In this document: positions 8,036-17,360 of the stretch, in pieces
Numbering within the stretch: the stretch's first letter is position 1
How the letters are laid out: each line of letters begins with the position of its first letter
Source: Streptomyces griseoviridis
GTDB taxonomy: Bacteria > Actinomycetota > Actinomycetes > Streptomycetales > Streptomycetaceae
NCBI GenBank assembly: GCA_014649155.1
Contig: BMSM01000022.1
Location: forward strand, 50,799-114,798
Length of the DNA stretch: 64,000 bases
Direction: 5' to 3'
Translations under genes and position numbers: made by a program
Notes under the pieces: model-generated
Told to the model about the DNA's origin: nothing
Databases searched by the model: none
What the model saw: only the letters and a program-made list of their open reading frames with translations

Positions 8036-9022
8036 ATGGGTAAAAAGGACACAAAGGAGACACATCCCCACTCGGTCACAGAGTTGTGCGAGGCAGGGAG
8101 TCGTTTGTACGCGAATGCCCTGCGCAACGGTCGCATCCCGCGAGCGGACGCGGAAGCCGCGCCCTGCCTCACCGAATTCGCCCTCCTCCACCCGGACCCT
8201 GACGATTCCGACTGGCTGCGCCCGGTACCCCCGTCCGTCGCCCTGGCCCAGCGGCTGACTCCCATCGAACGCGAGATCTCCGAGCACCGGCGGCTGTCGA
8301 TCGCCCTCACCGAGACCTTCGAGCCGTTCCTCACACTCAGCGCCCAGGACACCTCCTCCGGTCACGCCATCACCGTCCTGGAGGGGCTGGACCGGATCAA
8401 CGCCGCCCTCGACCTCGCGACCGCCGAGTGCGCCTCCGAGATGCTGACCATCCAGCCGAGTGGTCCCCGCAGCACGGAGAAGAGGCTGATGGAGGCCCTG
8501 GAGCGCGACAAGCCCCTGATCGAGCGCGGGGTCCGCATCCGGACCCTCTACCAGCACACGGCCCGCTACAACTCCGAGCGGCTGGCCTACGTGGAGCAGT
8601 TCGCCAACGGCAAGGCCGAGTACCGCACCATCGACGAACTGGTCGAGCGGCTCATCATCCTCGACGAGACGGTCGCCTTCCTGCCGATCCGCGACGACCG
8701 GCAGACCGCGCTGGAACTGCGGCACACCGGACTGGTCCGCTACCTCATCAAGGTCTTCGAGTTCATGTGGAGCCGGGCCGTACCGCTCACCGCCGGCGCC
8801 CCCTACGAGACCGCGCCCGACGGCATCACCGACATCCAGCACTCCATCGCCAAGCTCCTGGTGGAAGGCCACGTCGACGAGGCCATCGCCCGTCGCCTCG
8901 GGATGAACGTACGGACCTGCCGGGCCCACATCGCCAAGCTGGCCTCCGCCCTCGGCAGCGGCAGCCGGGCCCAACTCGGCTACCTCATCGCGCAGTCCGG
9001 AATACTGGACCAGGACCACTGA
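8036..9022 (+). CDS. LuxR-type regulator with PLD/TrmB-like middle domain, copy 1
   Basis: A 328-residue regulator. Residues ~1-100 are helical (CEAGSRLYANALRNG, PCLTEFALLHP). Residues ~120-250 contain segments EMLTIQPSG, GVRIRTLYQHTARYN, RTIDELVERLIILDETVAFLP and ALELRHTGLVRYL, which look like the phospholipase D-like ligand domain of TrmB-type regulators. The C-terminus is a GerE/LuxR helix-turn-helix (IAKLLVEGHVDEAIARRLGMNVRTCRAHIAKL). There is no receiver or kinase domain. GGGGGGTGGAG precedes the ATG. Two close paralogues follow; this copy diverges from the secreted peptide operon, which it may control. The ligand is unknown. Confidence 0.75.
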   Translation: MGKKDTKETHPHSVTELCEAGSRLYANALRNGRIPRADAEAAPCLTEFALLHPDPDDSDWLRPVPPSVALAQRLTPIEREISEHRRLSIALTETFEPFLTLSAQDTSSGHAITVLEGLDRINAALDLATAECASEMLTIQPSGPRSTEKRLMEALERDKPLIERGVRIRTLYQHTARYNSERLAYVEQFANGKAEYRTIDELVERLIILDETVAFLPIRDDRQTALELRHTGLVRYLIKVFEFMWSRAVPLTAGAPYETAPDGITDIQHSIAKLLVEGHVDEAIARRLGMNVRTCRAHIAKLASALGSGSRAQLGYLIAQSGILDQDH

Positions 9023-9042
9023 CGCCAAGGAGGCAGTCACGC

Positions 9043-10029
9043 GTGACCGCGACGGCACACGAGGACCACGCGAACGAGGAGCTGTGCCAGGCCGGACTGG
9101 AGCTGTACACCCGCGCCCTGCGTGACGGCCCCCTCCCGGCCGCGGCGGCCGACGCGACACCGTGCCTCCTCGACTCCGGTCTGCTCCGCCCGGTGGTCGA
9201 CACTCCCGACCGACTGGAGCCCGTGGCCCCCGCCGTCGCCCTGCACCGCCTCCTGCGCGCCTCCGACGAGCGCGTCGCCGGTGAACGGCGGCGCGGCGAG
9301 CGGCTCGCCGAGACCTTCGCCCCGTTGCTGCGCATCGGCGGCCCGCACGCGTCGGCCGACGACTCACCGGCCCTACGACTGCTCAGCGGCAAGGACCGGA
9401 TCAGCCGGGCCATCGCCGAGGTCATGGCCGAGGCGACCGACGAGGTGCTGACCATCCAGCCGCACGGCGCTCACATCGGCCCCCCGCCCCAGGTCCACGA
9501 ACCCGTCATCGAACGCGACCAGGCCTTCCTCGCCCGCGGTGGCCGCATCCGCGCCCTCTACCAGCACACCCTGCGGTACGCGCCCACCGTGCTGGCCCGC
9601 TACGAGCGGCTGACCGGCGACGTGCAGGCCCGCAGCCTGGACGAGGTCACCGAACGCCTGATCACCGTGGACCGCAGGGTGGCCTACATCCCCGCCAACG
9701 AGGACCGCACCCTCGCCCTGGAGATCCGCCACCCCGCGCTGATCACCTACTTCGTCACCGTCTTCGACCGCCTGTGGCGGCTGGCCGTTCCCATGTACCC
9801 GCAGGCCGAGCAGCCGCCCACCCTGGACGGCATCACCCCGCGCCAGCGCGCGGTGGCCGCCCTGCTGGTGGAGGGGCACACCGACGCCGTCATCGCCGAC
9901 CACCTCGGCATGAACGTGCGCACCGCCCGCGTCCACATCGCCAAACTAGCCGCCACCCTAGGCAGCGACAGCCGTGCCCAGCTCGGCTATCTCATCGCGC
10001 GGTCGGGGATTCTCGACCGGGACGCCTGA
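9043..10029 (+). CDS. LuxR-type regulator with PLD/TrmB-like middle domain, copy 2
   Basis: A 328-residue paralogue of the preceding gene with identical length and domain order: ELCQAGLELYTRAL, EVLTIQPHG, RIRALYQHTLRY, RSLDEVTERLITVDRRVAYIP, ALEIRHPALITYF, then a LuxR helix-turn-helix (VAALLVEGHTDAVIADHLGMNVRTARVHIAKL). AAGGAGG lies ten bases before the GTG start, and only 20 bp separate it from copy 1, so the two are probably co-transcribed by tandem duplication. Its 3' end overlaps the 3' end of the opposing copy 3 by 38 bp. Confidence 0.75.
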   Translation: MTATAHEDHANEELCQAGLELYTRALRDGPLPAAAADATPCLLDSGLLRPVVDTPDRLEPVAPAVALHRLLRASDERVAGERRRGERLAETFAPLLRIGGPHASADDSPALRLLSGKDRISRAIAEVMAEATDEVLTIQPHGAHIGPPPQVHEPVIERDQAFLARGGRIRALYQHTLRYAPTVLARYERLTGDVQARSLDEVTERLITVDRRVAYIPANEDRTLALEIRHPALITYFVTVFDRLWRLAVPMYPQAEQPPTLDGITPRQRAVAALLVEGHTDAVIADHLGMNVRTARVHIAKLAATLGSDSRAQLGYLIARSGILDRDA

Positions 10030-11023
10030 CCGGGGCCGGGGTGCGGGGCGGGCCGTCCAGGCCGGCCTGGGCGATGCGGACGCCGAGCTGTGTGCGGCTC
10101 GCCGCGCCCAGCGTCTCCGACAGCCGGGCGATGTGCGCCCGGCAGGTGCGCACGCTGATCCCCAGCCGCTCCGCGATCACCGCGTCCTGGTGGCCCTCCG
10201 CCAGCAGCGCCGCGATCGACCGCTCCCGGTGCGAGATGCCGTCGATGCCGGTCTCCGGCAGCGGCGCGGTCAGCGGCAGCGCCAGCCGCCACAGCCGCTC
10301 GAAGACGGTCACCAGGTACTCCACCAGCGCCGGGTGGCGCAGCTCCAGCGCCATGGTCCGCTCGGCGTTGGCGGGGACGAAGGCCACCGTGCGGTCGAAC
10401 AGGATCAGCCGGTCGATCACCTCGTCCAGCGTCCGCGCCTCCACCGCGTCGCCCATCAGCTCCATGTAGTGCAGCAGCCCCTGCCCGTGCCGGGCGACGT
10501 GCGTGTACAGGTCGCGCATCCGTACGCCGCGCCCGCGCAGCGCCAGCGCCCGGTGCAGCCCCTCGGACAGCTCGTGCTCGCGCCGGATGCCGCCGGGCTG
10601 CACGGTCAGCACCTCGGTCGTGCACGCCTGCGTCGCCTCGTCCATCGCCGCCTGGATGCGGGCCAGGCCGTCCAGGACCCGGATCGCGGTGCCCTCGCCG
10701 GCCGCCGGCTGCCGCTGCTCCCCCAGCCCCGCGTACCGCTCGACGGCGGCGACCGCGGCGCCCAGCCGCCGCTGCCCGGCGCTGACCTCGTCGTACACCT
10801 CGCGCAGCAGCCGGGTCATGACCTCCTGGGGCGCGGTCGGCACCAGGAACCCCATGTCGTCGGGGTCGGGGTGCAGCAGGGCGAGGTCCAGCAGACAGGG
10901 CACCGCCTCCGCGTCCCCGCGCGGCACCCGGCCCCGCCGCACGGCACGGGAGTACACCTGGTCCCCGGCCTCGCACAGTCGGTCAGCACCGTGTGGATGC
11001 CCGTCCGTCCCGTGCCCGGCCAT
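9992..11023 (-). CDS. LuxR-type regulator with PLD/TrmB-like middle domain, copy 3
   Basis: A 343-residue paralogue on the opposite strand: RLCEAGDQVYSRAVRRG, PCLLDLALLHPDPDD, EVLTVQPGG, RMRDLYTHVARHG, RTLDEVIDRLILFDRTVAFVP, ALELRHPALVEYL, and a LuxR helix-turn-helix (IAALLAEGHQDAVIAERLGISVRTCRAHIARL). The C-terminal extension is Pro/Arg-rich. The ATG at 11023 has GGGGTGGA upstream. Its last 38 bp overlap the end of copy 2 in antisense, so converging transcription could make the two interfere. Confidence 0.72.
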   Translation of the reverse strand: MAGHGTDGHPHGADRLCEAGDQVYSRAVRRGRVPRGDAEAVPCLLDLALLHPDPDDMGFLVPTAPQEVMTRLLREVYDEVSAGQRRLGAAVAAVERYAGLGEQRQPAAGEGTAIRVLDGLARIQAAMDEATQACTTEVLTVQPGGIRREHELSEGLHRALALRGRGVRMRDLYTHVARHGQGLLHYMELMGDAVEARTLDEVIDRLILFDRTVAFVPANAERTMALELRHPALVEYLVTVFERLWRLALPLTAPLPETGIDGISHRERSIAALLAEGHQDAVIAERLGISVRTCRAHIARLSETLGAASRTQLGVRIAQAGLDGPPRTPAPVRRPGRESPTAR

Positions 11024-11101
11024 CGCCCAGTCCACCCCCGGTTGCCGCCGCTTTCCGCAGCGCAACTATGCGCGGCCGGGACCGCCTGTGCAACAAGCGG
11101 C

Positions 11102-12217
11102 CTACTTCAGGCCGATCGCCGCGCAGTCCGCCTTGTACGCGGCGGTGCAGATGTCGGAGACCTCGTGGATGCCGTCGGCGACCACGGTGTCCTTGATGTT
11201 CTTCTTGGTCAGGGCCACGACGGTGACGAGCTGGGCCGGGATGTCCTTGTCGGTGGGGCTGTCGACGCGGTCGGCGGTGAGCGCGTCGAACTGGATGTCC
11301 TTGCCCTGCACGCGGGCCACGGCCATCTCTGCGGCGCTCTCCGCCTCCTGGGGGTAGGACTTGTACACGCTCATGTACTGCTCGCCGGAGACGATCCGCT
11401 GCACCGCCGCCAGGTCGGCGTCCTGGCCGGTGACGGGCGGCAGCTCGGTGACGCCGGCCGCCTTGAGCGCCTCGATGACGCCGCCGGCCATGCCGTCGTT
11501 GGCGGAGTAGACGCCGTCGATGCCGTCCGCGCCGAGCTTCGCGATGGCCTCGGCCATGTTCTTCTCGGCGTTCTCCGGCTTCCAGTCCTCGGTGTCGTAC
11601 TCGGCGCCGATCCGCAGGTTCCCGGCGAGTTCGGTGAGCGCGCCGGCCTTGAACTGGCGGGCGTTGGGGTCGGTCGGCGCGCCGTTCATCATGACGATGG
11701 TGTCGGCGGCGGCGTCGGGGCCGAGTGCCTCCAGCAGGGATCGGCCCTGGACCTCGCCGACGAGTTCGTTGTCGAAGGAGATGTACGCGTCGATCGGGCC
11801 CTCGGCCAGCCGGTCGTAGGCGATCACCGGGATGCCGGCGTCCTTGGCCTTCTTCACGCTGCCCGCGATGGCGTGCGCGTCGACCGCGTCCAGCACGATG
11901 ACGTCGACCCGGTCGTCGATCATCTTCTGCATCTGCCCGGCCTGCTTGCTCGCGCTCGCCTCGGCGTTGGCGTACTCGACGGTGCCCCGGCCGCCGGTCA
12001 GGGAGGTGACCTTCTTCTCGAAGATGGGGTGGTCGAACTGCTCGTAGCGCGTGTTGGCCTTCTCCGGCAGCAGCAGCCCCACCGTGAGGTCGTCGCCCTT
12101 GGTCGGGCTCGCGGTGTCACTGCCGCCCGACACGTTGAGCGCACCGCAGGCCGTCAGCGAAACGGCCATCGTGGACACGGCCACGGACATGGCGATACGG
12201 CGCATGCAGGAGATCAC
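11102..12217 (-). CDS. Sugar-binding lipoprotein (RbsB/XylF-like, periplasmic-binding family 4)
   Basis: A 371-residue lipoprotein. The signal ends in the lipobox SLTAC-GA, placing the mature protein on the outer face of the membrane. The body follows the type I periplasmic-binding fold seen with xylose/ribose importers: TVGLLLPEKANTRYEQFDHP, MIDDRVDVIVLDAVDAHA, KDAGIPVIAYDRL, GVYSANDGMAGGVIEALKAAG, TGQDADLAAVQRIVSGEQYMSVYK. The GTG at 12217 has GGAAGG upstream; an ATG at 12205 is an alternative. No permease or ATPase gene is adjacent, so it is an orphan subunit here and must share a transporter encoded elsewhere or act as a sensor. The ligand is probably a monosaccharide. Confidence 0.85.
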   Translation of the reverse strand: MISCMRRIAMSVAVSTMAVSLTACGALNVSGGSDTASPTKGDDLTVGLLLPEKANTRYEQFDHPIFEKKVTSLTGGRGTVEYANAEASASKQAGQMQKMIDDRVDVIVLDAVDAHAIAGSVKKAKDAGIPVIAYDRLAEGPIDAYISFDNELVGEVQGRSLLEALGPDAAADTIVMMNGAPTDPNARQFKAGALTELAGNLRIGAEYDTEDWKPENAEKNMAEAIAKLGADGIDGVYSANDGMAGGVIEALKAAGVTELPPVTGQDADLAAVQRIVSGEQYMSVYKSYPQEAESAAEMAVARVQGKDIQFDALTADRVDSPTDKDIPAQLVTVVALTKKNIKDTVVADGIHEVSDICTAAYKADCAAIGLK

Positions 12218-12500
12218 TTCTGGTGCCTTCCGGACGCGGTGGCCGCTTTGCGACCCAGGTGACTGAAAAGACAACGCGTCCACCCACCTCACCGTCAAGC
12301 GGTACCACTTAACGAGATGGCAACATCACGCAGCGCTCCCGCGATGAAAACAGAACGACTTCTTCTCCAACATCCCTTCACACAAAGGCCATCAGCCATC
12401 CCCATCAGGACCCGCGAGATCCGTACAACCAACTCCTTTCCTCACGAGTCGTGATCACGGGGCCGTCGGCGGCCCCCGCCGTTTTCGATCAGAGGACCGA

Positions 12501-14930
12501 ATGAACTCAGCCAGACGCACGACCACGGCCGCCGCCTCGGCCGCCGTCGTGCTCGCCACCGCGGGCGGGCTGCTCACCACCGCCGCGCCCGCCTCCGCCG
12601 CCGCGAGCTGCGCCTCGCCCGTCTTCACCCGGCAGTTCTTCGCGAACACCGCCTTCTCCGGCTCCCCGAAGAAGACCGACTGCGACTCCGCGATCGACCA
12701 GAACTGGGGCTCCGGCGCGCCCGCCAAGGGACTGCCGGCCGACCGCTTCGGCGTCCGCTGGTCCGTCACCCGCGACTTCGGCTCCGGCGGCCCGTTCGCC
12801 TTCACCGCCGCCGCCCAGGACGGCATCCGCGTCTACCTCGACGGCGTCCGCAAGGTGGACCTGTGGAAGAACGTGTCCTCGACCCGGAAGAAGACCGTCG
12901 ACGTCACGGTCCCCAAGGGCAGGCACACCCTCCGCGTCGACTTCGTGAACTGGACCGGCAAGGCGGACGTCACCTTCGCCTACACCCCCCGCACCTCCGC
13001 CTCCGTCGACAAGGTCAAGCCGCTCACCCCCACCGGGGCCTCGGTCACGTACGACGAGGCCACCGGCAAGGCGAAGGTCTCCTGGGCGAAGAACAAGGAG
13101 ATGGACCTCGTCGGCTACCGCGTCCACCGCCGCCTGAAGGGCACCGAGTACGGCAGCAAGCCGCTCGCCACGACCACCTCCACCTCGTTCACGGACACCA
13201 CCGTCCCGAAGACCGGCCAGGTCTTCTACTACGAGGTCCGCGCCTACGACAAGGCGGGCAACACCTCGGCGGGGACGGCCGACCAGCCCGTCACCACCGT
13301 CGACCGGACGCCGCCCGCGGCGCCGTTCGTGGAGATGGACGCCTGCCCGGCCGACCAGCCCTACGCCGCCCCGGAACTGGTCACCACCGCGGCGAACGCC
13401 GCCGACATCGCGCTCTACGAACTCCAGCGGCGGAAGGCGTCCTCGGATGCCTGGACGACCGTCGCCACCGCCGCCAAGGGCGCCTTCTGCGACACCGGCA
13501 CCCCGGCCGACGGCGCCGAGGTCACCTACCGGGGCCGGGCCCGGGACGCGGCCGGCAACTGGTCGGCGTACTCGCCCGCCGCCACCTTCACCACCGCCGA
13601 CCGCACCCCGCCGGCCCCCGTCGCCGACGCCCGCGTCGAGTACCGCTCCGGCGTGCCGCACCTGCTCTGGTCCCCCGCCGGGGACGCCACCGCCTACCAG
13701 GTGCTCCAGTACGACCCGGCCACCGGCGGCTGGCTCGACGCCCTGCCCGCGCCGGGGACCACGACCGCCACCGAGGTCGTCCCGCGCCAGCTCACGGCGG
13801 TGAGCGACACCTACCGGTACGCGGTGCGCGCGCTGGACGCCAAGGGCAACGCCGCCACCCCCGCCGAGATCACCGTGGACCTGGCCGCCCGGCCCGAGGC
13901 GATCCCCGCCTTCCGGACCACCGCCCACCCCTTCGGCGAGGGCGTGATGGTCGAGTGGAGCAGCACCGACCCATGGGCCTTCGACGGCGACGGCCCGCTG
14001 CTCGGCTACCGCCTGGAGCGCACCGACCCGGCGACCGGCGCGACCACCACCGTCGACCTGTGCAAGCCGAACAGCTCGGTCGACCTGCCCCCGGAGGCGC
14101 CCAAGACGTACTGGACCTGGTCGGGCTCCGACGCGCCCTCCTACGCCGGCCGCAAGCAGGTCAACGGGGTCTGCTGGGACGTCTCCGGGGCGTCCGAGAC
14201 GACGTACGAGTACCGGGTGGTCACCGTCGACCCGCAGGGCCACGCCTCGCGGCCCGGCCCGGCCGCCACCGCCACCACCCCGGACACCGAACGCCCGGCC
14301 CCGGTGGAGAACCTGACCGCCGAGATCATCCCGCTCGGCGTCCACCTGGCCTGGACCCCGCCCGCCGACGACGACGTCCAGTCGTACGCCGTCTGGCAAG
14401 GCGTCACCGACCCGGAGACCGGCGAGACGGTCTGGGAGGACAACTGCTGGACCGGCAGCTCCCTGACCGCCACCGAGATCTACTGCCCGACCGTGCCGGA
14501 CGGCGCCGCGCACGTCTACCGGGTGGCCGCCTCGGACGGCTCCGGACTCATCGACCCCTACGCCGGACCCGACGCCTTCCACACCGCCGACATCACGGTC
14601 ACCCTGCCCGACACCCGGCCGCCCGGCTGGACCGGCACGGACGTCCGCGAGGACCAGTACCCGGAGCTGTACGTGGGCTGCTCGGAGTCCTCGGGCCTCG
14701 GTGACTGCGCCCGGTTCGCCGGCTACCGCGTGGAGCGCTGGGACCCGGCCACCGCCTCCTGGCTCACCCTGAAACAGGGCGTGGCGGGCGACAGCGCGTA
14801 CTACATGGACACCACGGTCCACGAGGACCGCCTGGGCCTGTACTACTACCGGGTCGTGCGCACCGACGCCGCAGGCGCCGACGCCGCCACCACCGAGCGG
14901 GCGTACGGCATCTGGGACTCCTGGCTCTGA
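12501..14930 (+). CDS. Secreted PA14-like and fibronectin type III repeat protein
   Basis: An 809-residue exported protein. Residues 1-34 are a Sec signal (Arg-rich start, Ala-rich core, APASAAA cleavage region). Residues ~40-165 resemble a PA14-type beta domain (FFANTAFSG, DRFGVRWSVTRDF, DGIRVYLDGV, GRHTLRVDFVNWTG). Several fibronectin type III modules follow, marked by recurring W-A-x-x-x-D-x-x-x-Y-x-V strands and DRTPPAA-type linkers. There is no sortase motif or catalytic residue set. It is probably an extracellular carbohydrate- or matrix-binding protein. It diverges from the sugar-binding lipoprotein, and a 19-bp terminator follows. Confidence 0.8.
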   Translation: MNSARRTTTAAASAAVVLATAGGLLTTAAPASAAASCASPVFTRQFFANTAFSGSPKKTDCDSAIDQNWGSGAPAKGLPADRFGVRWSVTRDFGSGGPFAFTAAAQDGIRVYLDGVRKVDLWKNVSSTRKKTVDVTVPKGRHTLRVDFVNWTGKADVTFAYTPRTSASVDKVKPLTPTGASVTYDEATGKAKVSWAKNKEMDLVGYRVHRRLKGTEYGSKPLATTTSTSFTDTTVPKTGQVFYYEVRAYDKAGNTSAGTADQPVTTVDRTPPAAPFVEMDACPADQPYAAPELVTTAANAADIALYELQRRKASSDAWTTVATAAKGAFCDTGTPADGAEVTYRGRARDAAGNWSAYSPAATFTTADRTPPAPVADARVEYRSGVPHLLWSPAGDATAYQVLQYDPATGGWLDALPAPGTTTATEVVPRQLTAVSDTYRYAVRALDAKGNAATPAEITVDLAARPEAIPAFRTTAHPFGEGVMVEWSSTDPWAFDGDGPLLGYRLERTDPATGATTTVDLCKPNSSVDLPPEAPKTYWTWSGSDAPSYAGRKQVNGVCWDVSGASETTYEYRVVTVDPQGHASRPGPAATATTPDTERPAPVENLTAEIIPLGVHLAWTPPADDDVQSYAVWQGVTDPETGETVWEDNCWTGSSLTATEIYCPTVPDGAAHVYRVAASDGSGLIDPYAGPDAFHTADITVTLPDTRPPGWTGTDVREDQYPELYVGCSESSGLGDCARFAGYRVERWDPATASWLTLKQGVAGDSAYYMDTTVHEDRLGLYYYRVVRTDAAGADAATTERAYGIWDSWL

Positions 14931-14952
14931 CCGGCCCCGGACGCGGAACGAC

Positions 14953-14993
14953 GGAAAGAAGGGGCCCGGATGCGATCCGGGCCCCTTCTTTCC
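14953..14993. terminator. Bidirectional terminator hairpin
   Basis: A perfect 19-bp stem (GGAAAGAAGGGGCCCGGAT and complement) with a three-base loop separates the FnIII protein gene from the converging dnaK operon. Confidence 0.9.
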
Positions 14994-15017
14994 GTACGCT
15001 CGTCCGGCTCGGGCGCC

Positions 15018-15467
15018 TCAGTCGGTGTGGCGTCCCTTCGGCCGCCACACCACCAGCGCGCTGGTCTGCTGGACCTCCTGGTACGGGACCAGGTCACGGC
15101 GGTACGACGCGTGCACCGCCGCCTCGCGCTGGCGCATCGCCGCCGCCGCGCCGTCGAGGGCGGCCTCCATCTCGGCGACCCTGGCCTGGAGCGCGGCGAC
15201 CTGGTTCTCCAGCTCGATGATGCGCTTGATGCCGGCCAGGTTGATGCCTTCGTCCTGCGACAACTGCTGGACCTGACGGAGCAGTTCGATGTCCCGGGCC
15301 GAGTAGCGGCGGCCCCGGCCGGCGGTGCGGTCCGGGGAGACCAGGCCCAGACGGTCGTACTGACGCAGGGTCTGCGGGTGCAGGCCGGACAGCTGGGCCG
15401 CCACCGAGATGACGTAGACCGGGGTGTCCTCGGTCAGTTCATACGGATTGCGCCGACGACCGTCCAT
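15018..15467 (-). CDS. hspR: HspR, MerR-family heat-shock repressor
   Basis: A 149-residue repressor of the dnaK operon and clpB. The N-terminal winged helix-turn-helix of MerR type reads VYVISVAAQLSGLHPQTLRQYDRLGLV, followed by the GRGRRYSARDIELLRQVQQL wing and a coiled-coil (IIELENQVAALQARVAEMEAAL). HspR uses DnaK as co-repressor, so heat stress that occupies DnaK relieves repression. It is the last gene of dnaK-grpE-dnaJ-hspR, six bases after dnaJ, which makes an autoregulatory loop. HAIR targets are seen at 6794, 19230 and 19282. Confidence 0.96.
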   Translation of the reverse strand: MDGRRRNPYELTEDTPVYVISVAAQLSGLHPQTLRQYDRLGLVSPDRTAGRGRRYSARDIELLRQVQQLSQDEGINLAGIKRIIELENQVAALQARVAEMEAALDGAAAAMRQREAAVHASYRRDLVPYQEVQQTSALVVWRPKGRHTD

Positions 15468-15473
15468 CTGATG

Positions 15474-16652
15474 TCAATCTCCCTTCGCGGCCTGGAACAG
15501 CTCCGCCCGCGGGTCCTCACCCGCGGTCGCCTCGCGGAACGCCTCCAGCGCCTCACGAGCCTTCCCCGTCAGATCCTTCGGGACACTCACCTCGACGGTG
15601 ACCAGCAGGTCGCCGCGGGTGCCGTCCTTGCGGACCGCGCCCTTGCCGCGGGCGCGCATGGTCCGCCCGTTGGGCGTCCCGGCCGGCAGCTTCAGCGTGA
15701 CGGGCGGGCCGCCCAGGGTGGGCACCCGGACCTCACCGCCGAGCGCCGCCTCCGCGTACGTCACCGGGACGGTGACCGTGAGGTTGTCGCCCTTGCGGCC
15801 GAAGACGGGGTGTTCCTTGACGTGCACCACCACGTACAGGTCGCCCGCCGGACCGCCGCGCTCGCCCGGGGTGCCCTTGCCGCGCAGCCGGATGCGCTGC
15901 CCGTCGGAGACCCCGGCCGGGATGCGGACCTGCATCGTCCGGGAGGACTTGGCCCGCCCGGAGCCCTTGCAGACGTCGCAGGGGTTCTCCGCGATCAGGC
16001 CGCGGCCCTTGCAGTCCGGGCACGGGTCGGTCAGCGAGAAGCCGCCGCCCGAGCCCCGGGTGACCTGGCCGGTGCCGACGCAGGTCGGGCAGACGCGCGG
16101 GGTGCCGTTCTTGTCGCCGGTGCCCGAACAGGCCTTGCAGGGCGCCTGCGAGGACATCCGCAGCGGGACCGTGGCGCCCTCGATGGCCTCCGTGAAGCTC
16201 AGGGTGACCTCGGACTCGATGTCCTGGCCGCGCCTGGGCTGGGTACGGGTGCCGCCGCCCGCGCCGCGGTTGAACAGGCCCCCGAAGACGTCACCGAGCC
16301 CGCCGCCGAAGCCGCCGGCCCCCTGTCCGCCGCCCTGGGCGCCGCCGAAGAGGTCGCCCAGGTCGAAGTTGAAGGTGCCGCCGCCCGCGCCCGGCCCCGG
16401 GCGGAAGCCGCCGTTGCCGAAGAGGGCGCGGGCCTCGTCGTACTCCTTGCGCTTCTTGGGGTCGCCGAGGACGTCGTTCGCCTCGGAGATCTCCTTGAAG
16501 CGCTCCTCCGCCTGGGCGTTGCCCTTGTTGGCGTCCGGGTGGTTCTCGCGGGCGAGCTTCCGGTACGCCTTCTTGATCTCGGCGTCGGTGGCGTCCTTGG
16601 GGACGCCGAGGACCTTGTAGTAGTCCTTCTCGATGAAGTCCTTGGTGCTCAT
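15474..16652 (-). CDS. dnaJ: DnaJ, Hsp40 co-chaperone
   Basis: A 392-residue type I Hsp40. The J domain (about 10-75) contains YYKVLGVPKDATDAEIKKAY and the HPD motif in ENHPDANKG, which stimulates DnaK ATPase. A Gly/Phe-rich region follows (FNFDLGDLFGGAQGGGQGAG). The zinc-binding domain has four C-x-x-C-x-G-x-G repeats: CKACSGTG, CPTCVGTG, CPDCKGRG and CDVCKGSG. The C-terminal client-binding domains follow. AGGAGG precedes the ATG. It belongs to the HspR-controlled operon. Streptomyces usually has a second dnaJ elsewhere, so this corresponds to dnaJ1. Confidence 0.97.
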   Translation of the reverse strand: MSTKDFIEKDYYKVLGVPKDATDAEIKKAYRKLARENHPDANKGNAQAEERFKEISEANDVLGDPKKRKEYDEARALFGNGGFRPGPGAGGGTFNFDLGDLFGGAQGGGQGAGGFGGGLGDVFGGLFNRGAGGGTRTQPRRGQDIESEVTLSFTEAIEGATVPLRMSSQAPCKACSGTGDKNGTPRVCPTCVGTGQVTRGSGGGFSLTDPCPDCKGRGLIAENPCDVCKGSGRAKSSRTMQVRIPAGVSDGQRIRLRGKGTPGERGGPAGDLYVVVHVKEHPVFGRKGDNLTVTVPVTYAEAALGGEVRVPTLGGPPVTLKLPAGTPNGRTMRARGKGAVRKDGTRGDLLVTVEVSVPKDLTGKAREALEAFREATAGEDPRAELFQAAKGD

Positions 16653-16685
16653 CCCCGACGTCCCTCCTTCCTGCTGCTCACGAGA

Positions 16686-17360
16686 TCAGCCCTCGGCCGG
16701 GCCACCGCTCTCCTTGTCGTCGCCGGACTCCGCGTCGGCCGGCTTCTCGCTCTCCTCGGCCGGCTTGACCGTCTGCGCCCCGGGCTGGGGCTCGGCGACG
16801 GCCACCCGCGCGGGGCGGATGGTGCGCTCGCCGATCCGGTACCCGGGCTGCAGGATCGCCACGCAGGTCGTCTCGGTGACGTCCGGCGCGTAGCTGTGCA
16901 TCAGGGCCTCGTGGATCGTCGGGTCGAAGGGCTCGCCCTCCTTGCCGAACTGCTGGAGGCCCAGCTTGGCCGCGACGGCTTCCAGCGACTCGCCGACGCC
17001 CTTGAAACCGCCGACCAGTTCGCCGTGTTCCCGGGCGCGGCCGATGTCGTCGAGGACCGGGAGGAGTTCCGTCAGGAGGTTCGCGACGGCGATCTCCTTG
17101 ACGGCGACCCGGTCCCGCTCGACCCGGCGGCGGTAGTTCTGGTACTCGGCCTGGAGCCGCTGGAGGTCCGCGGTGCGCTCGTTGAGCGCGGTGCGCGCCT
17201 GGTCCAGCTGGGCCAGCAGGCCCGCGTCCTGGCTCGCGTCCCCGGCCGGGGCCGCCCCCGCCTCCGAGGAGGAGGGGGCGGCCTTCGGCTCGGCGTCTTC
17301 GGAGGCGGCGCCGGAGGGGACGTCGGGCTTCTCGTCAAAACCCGGGGTCTCCTCCGTCAC
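16686..17360 (-). CDS. grpE: GrpE, nucleotide exchange factor for DnaK
   Basis: A 224-residue cytosolic exchange factor that releases ADP from DnaK. It has an acidic, low-complexity N-terminus, a long coiled coil (about 45-110, including LQAEYQNYRRRVERDRVAVKE), and the beta-wing domain with FDPTIHEALMHSYAPDV and ILQPGYRIGERTIRPARVAV. Its start overlaps the dnaK stop by four bases (ATGA), indicating coupled translation. The C-terminal tail is acidic and Pro/Glu-rich. Confidence 0.96.
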   Translation of the reverse strand: MTEETPGFDEKPDVPSGAASEDAEPKAAPSSSEAGAAPAGDASQDAGLLAQLDQARTALNERTADLQRLQAEYQNYRRRVERDRVAVKEIAVANLLTELLPVLDDIGRAREHGELVGGFKGVGESLEAVAAKLGLQQFGKEGEPFDPTIHEALMHSYAPDVTETTCVAILQPGYRIGERTIRPARVAVAEPQPGAQTVKPAEESEKPADAESGDDKESGGPAEG

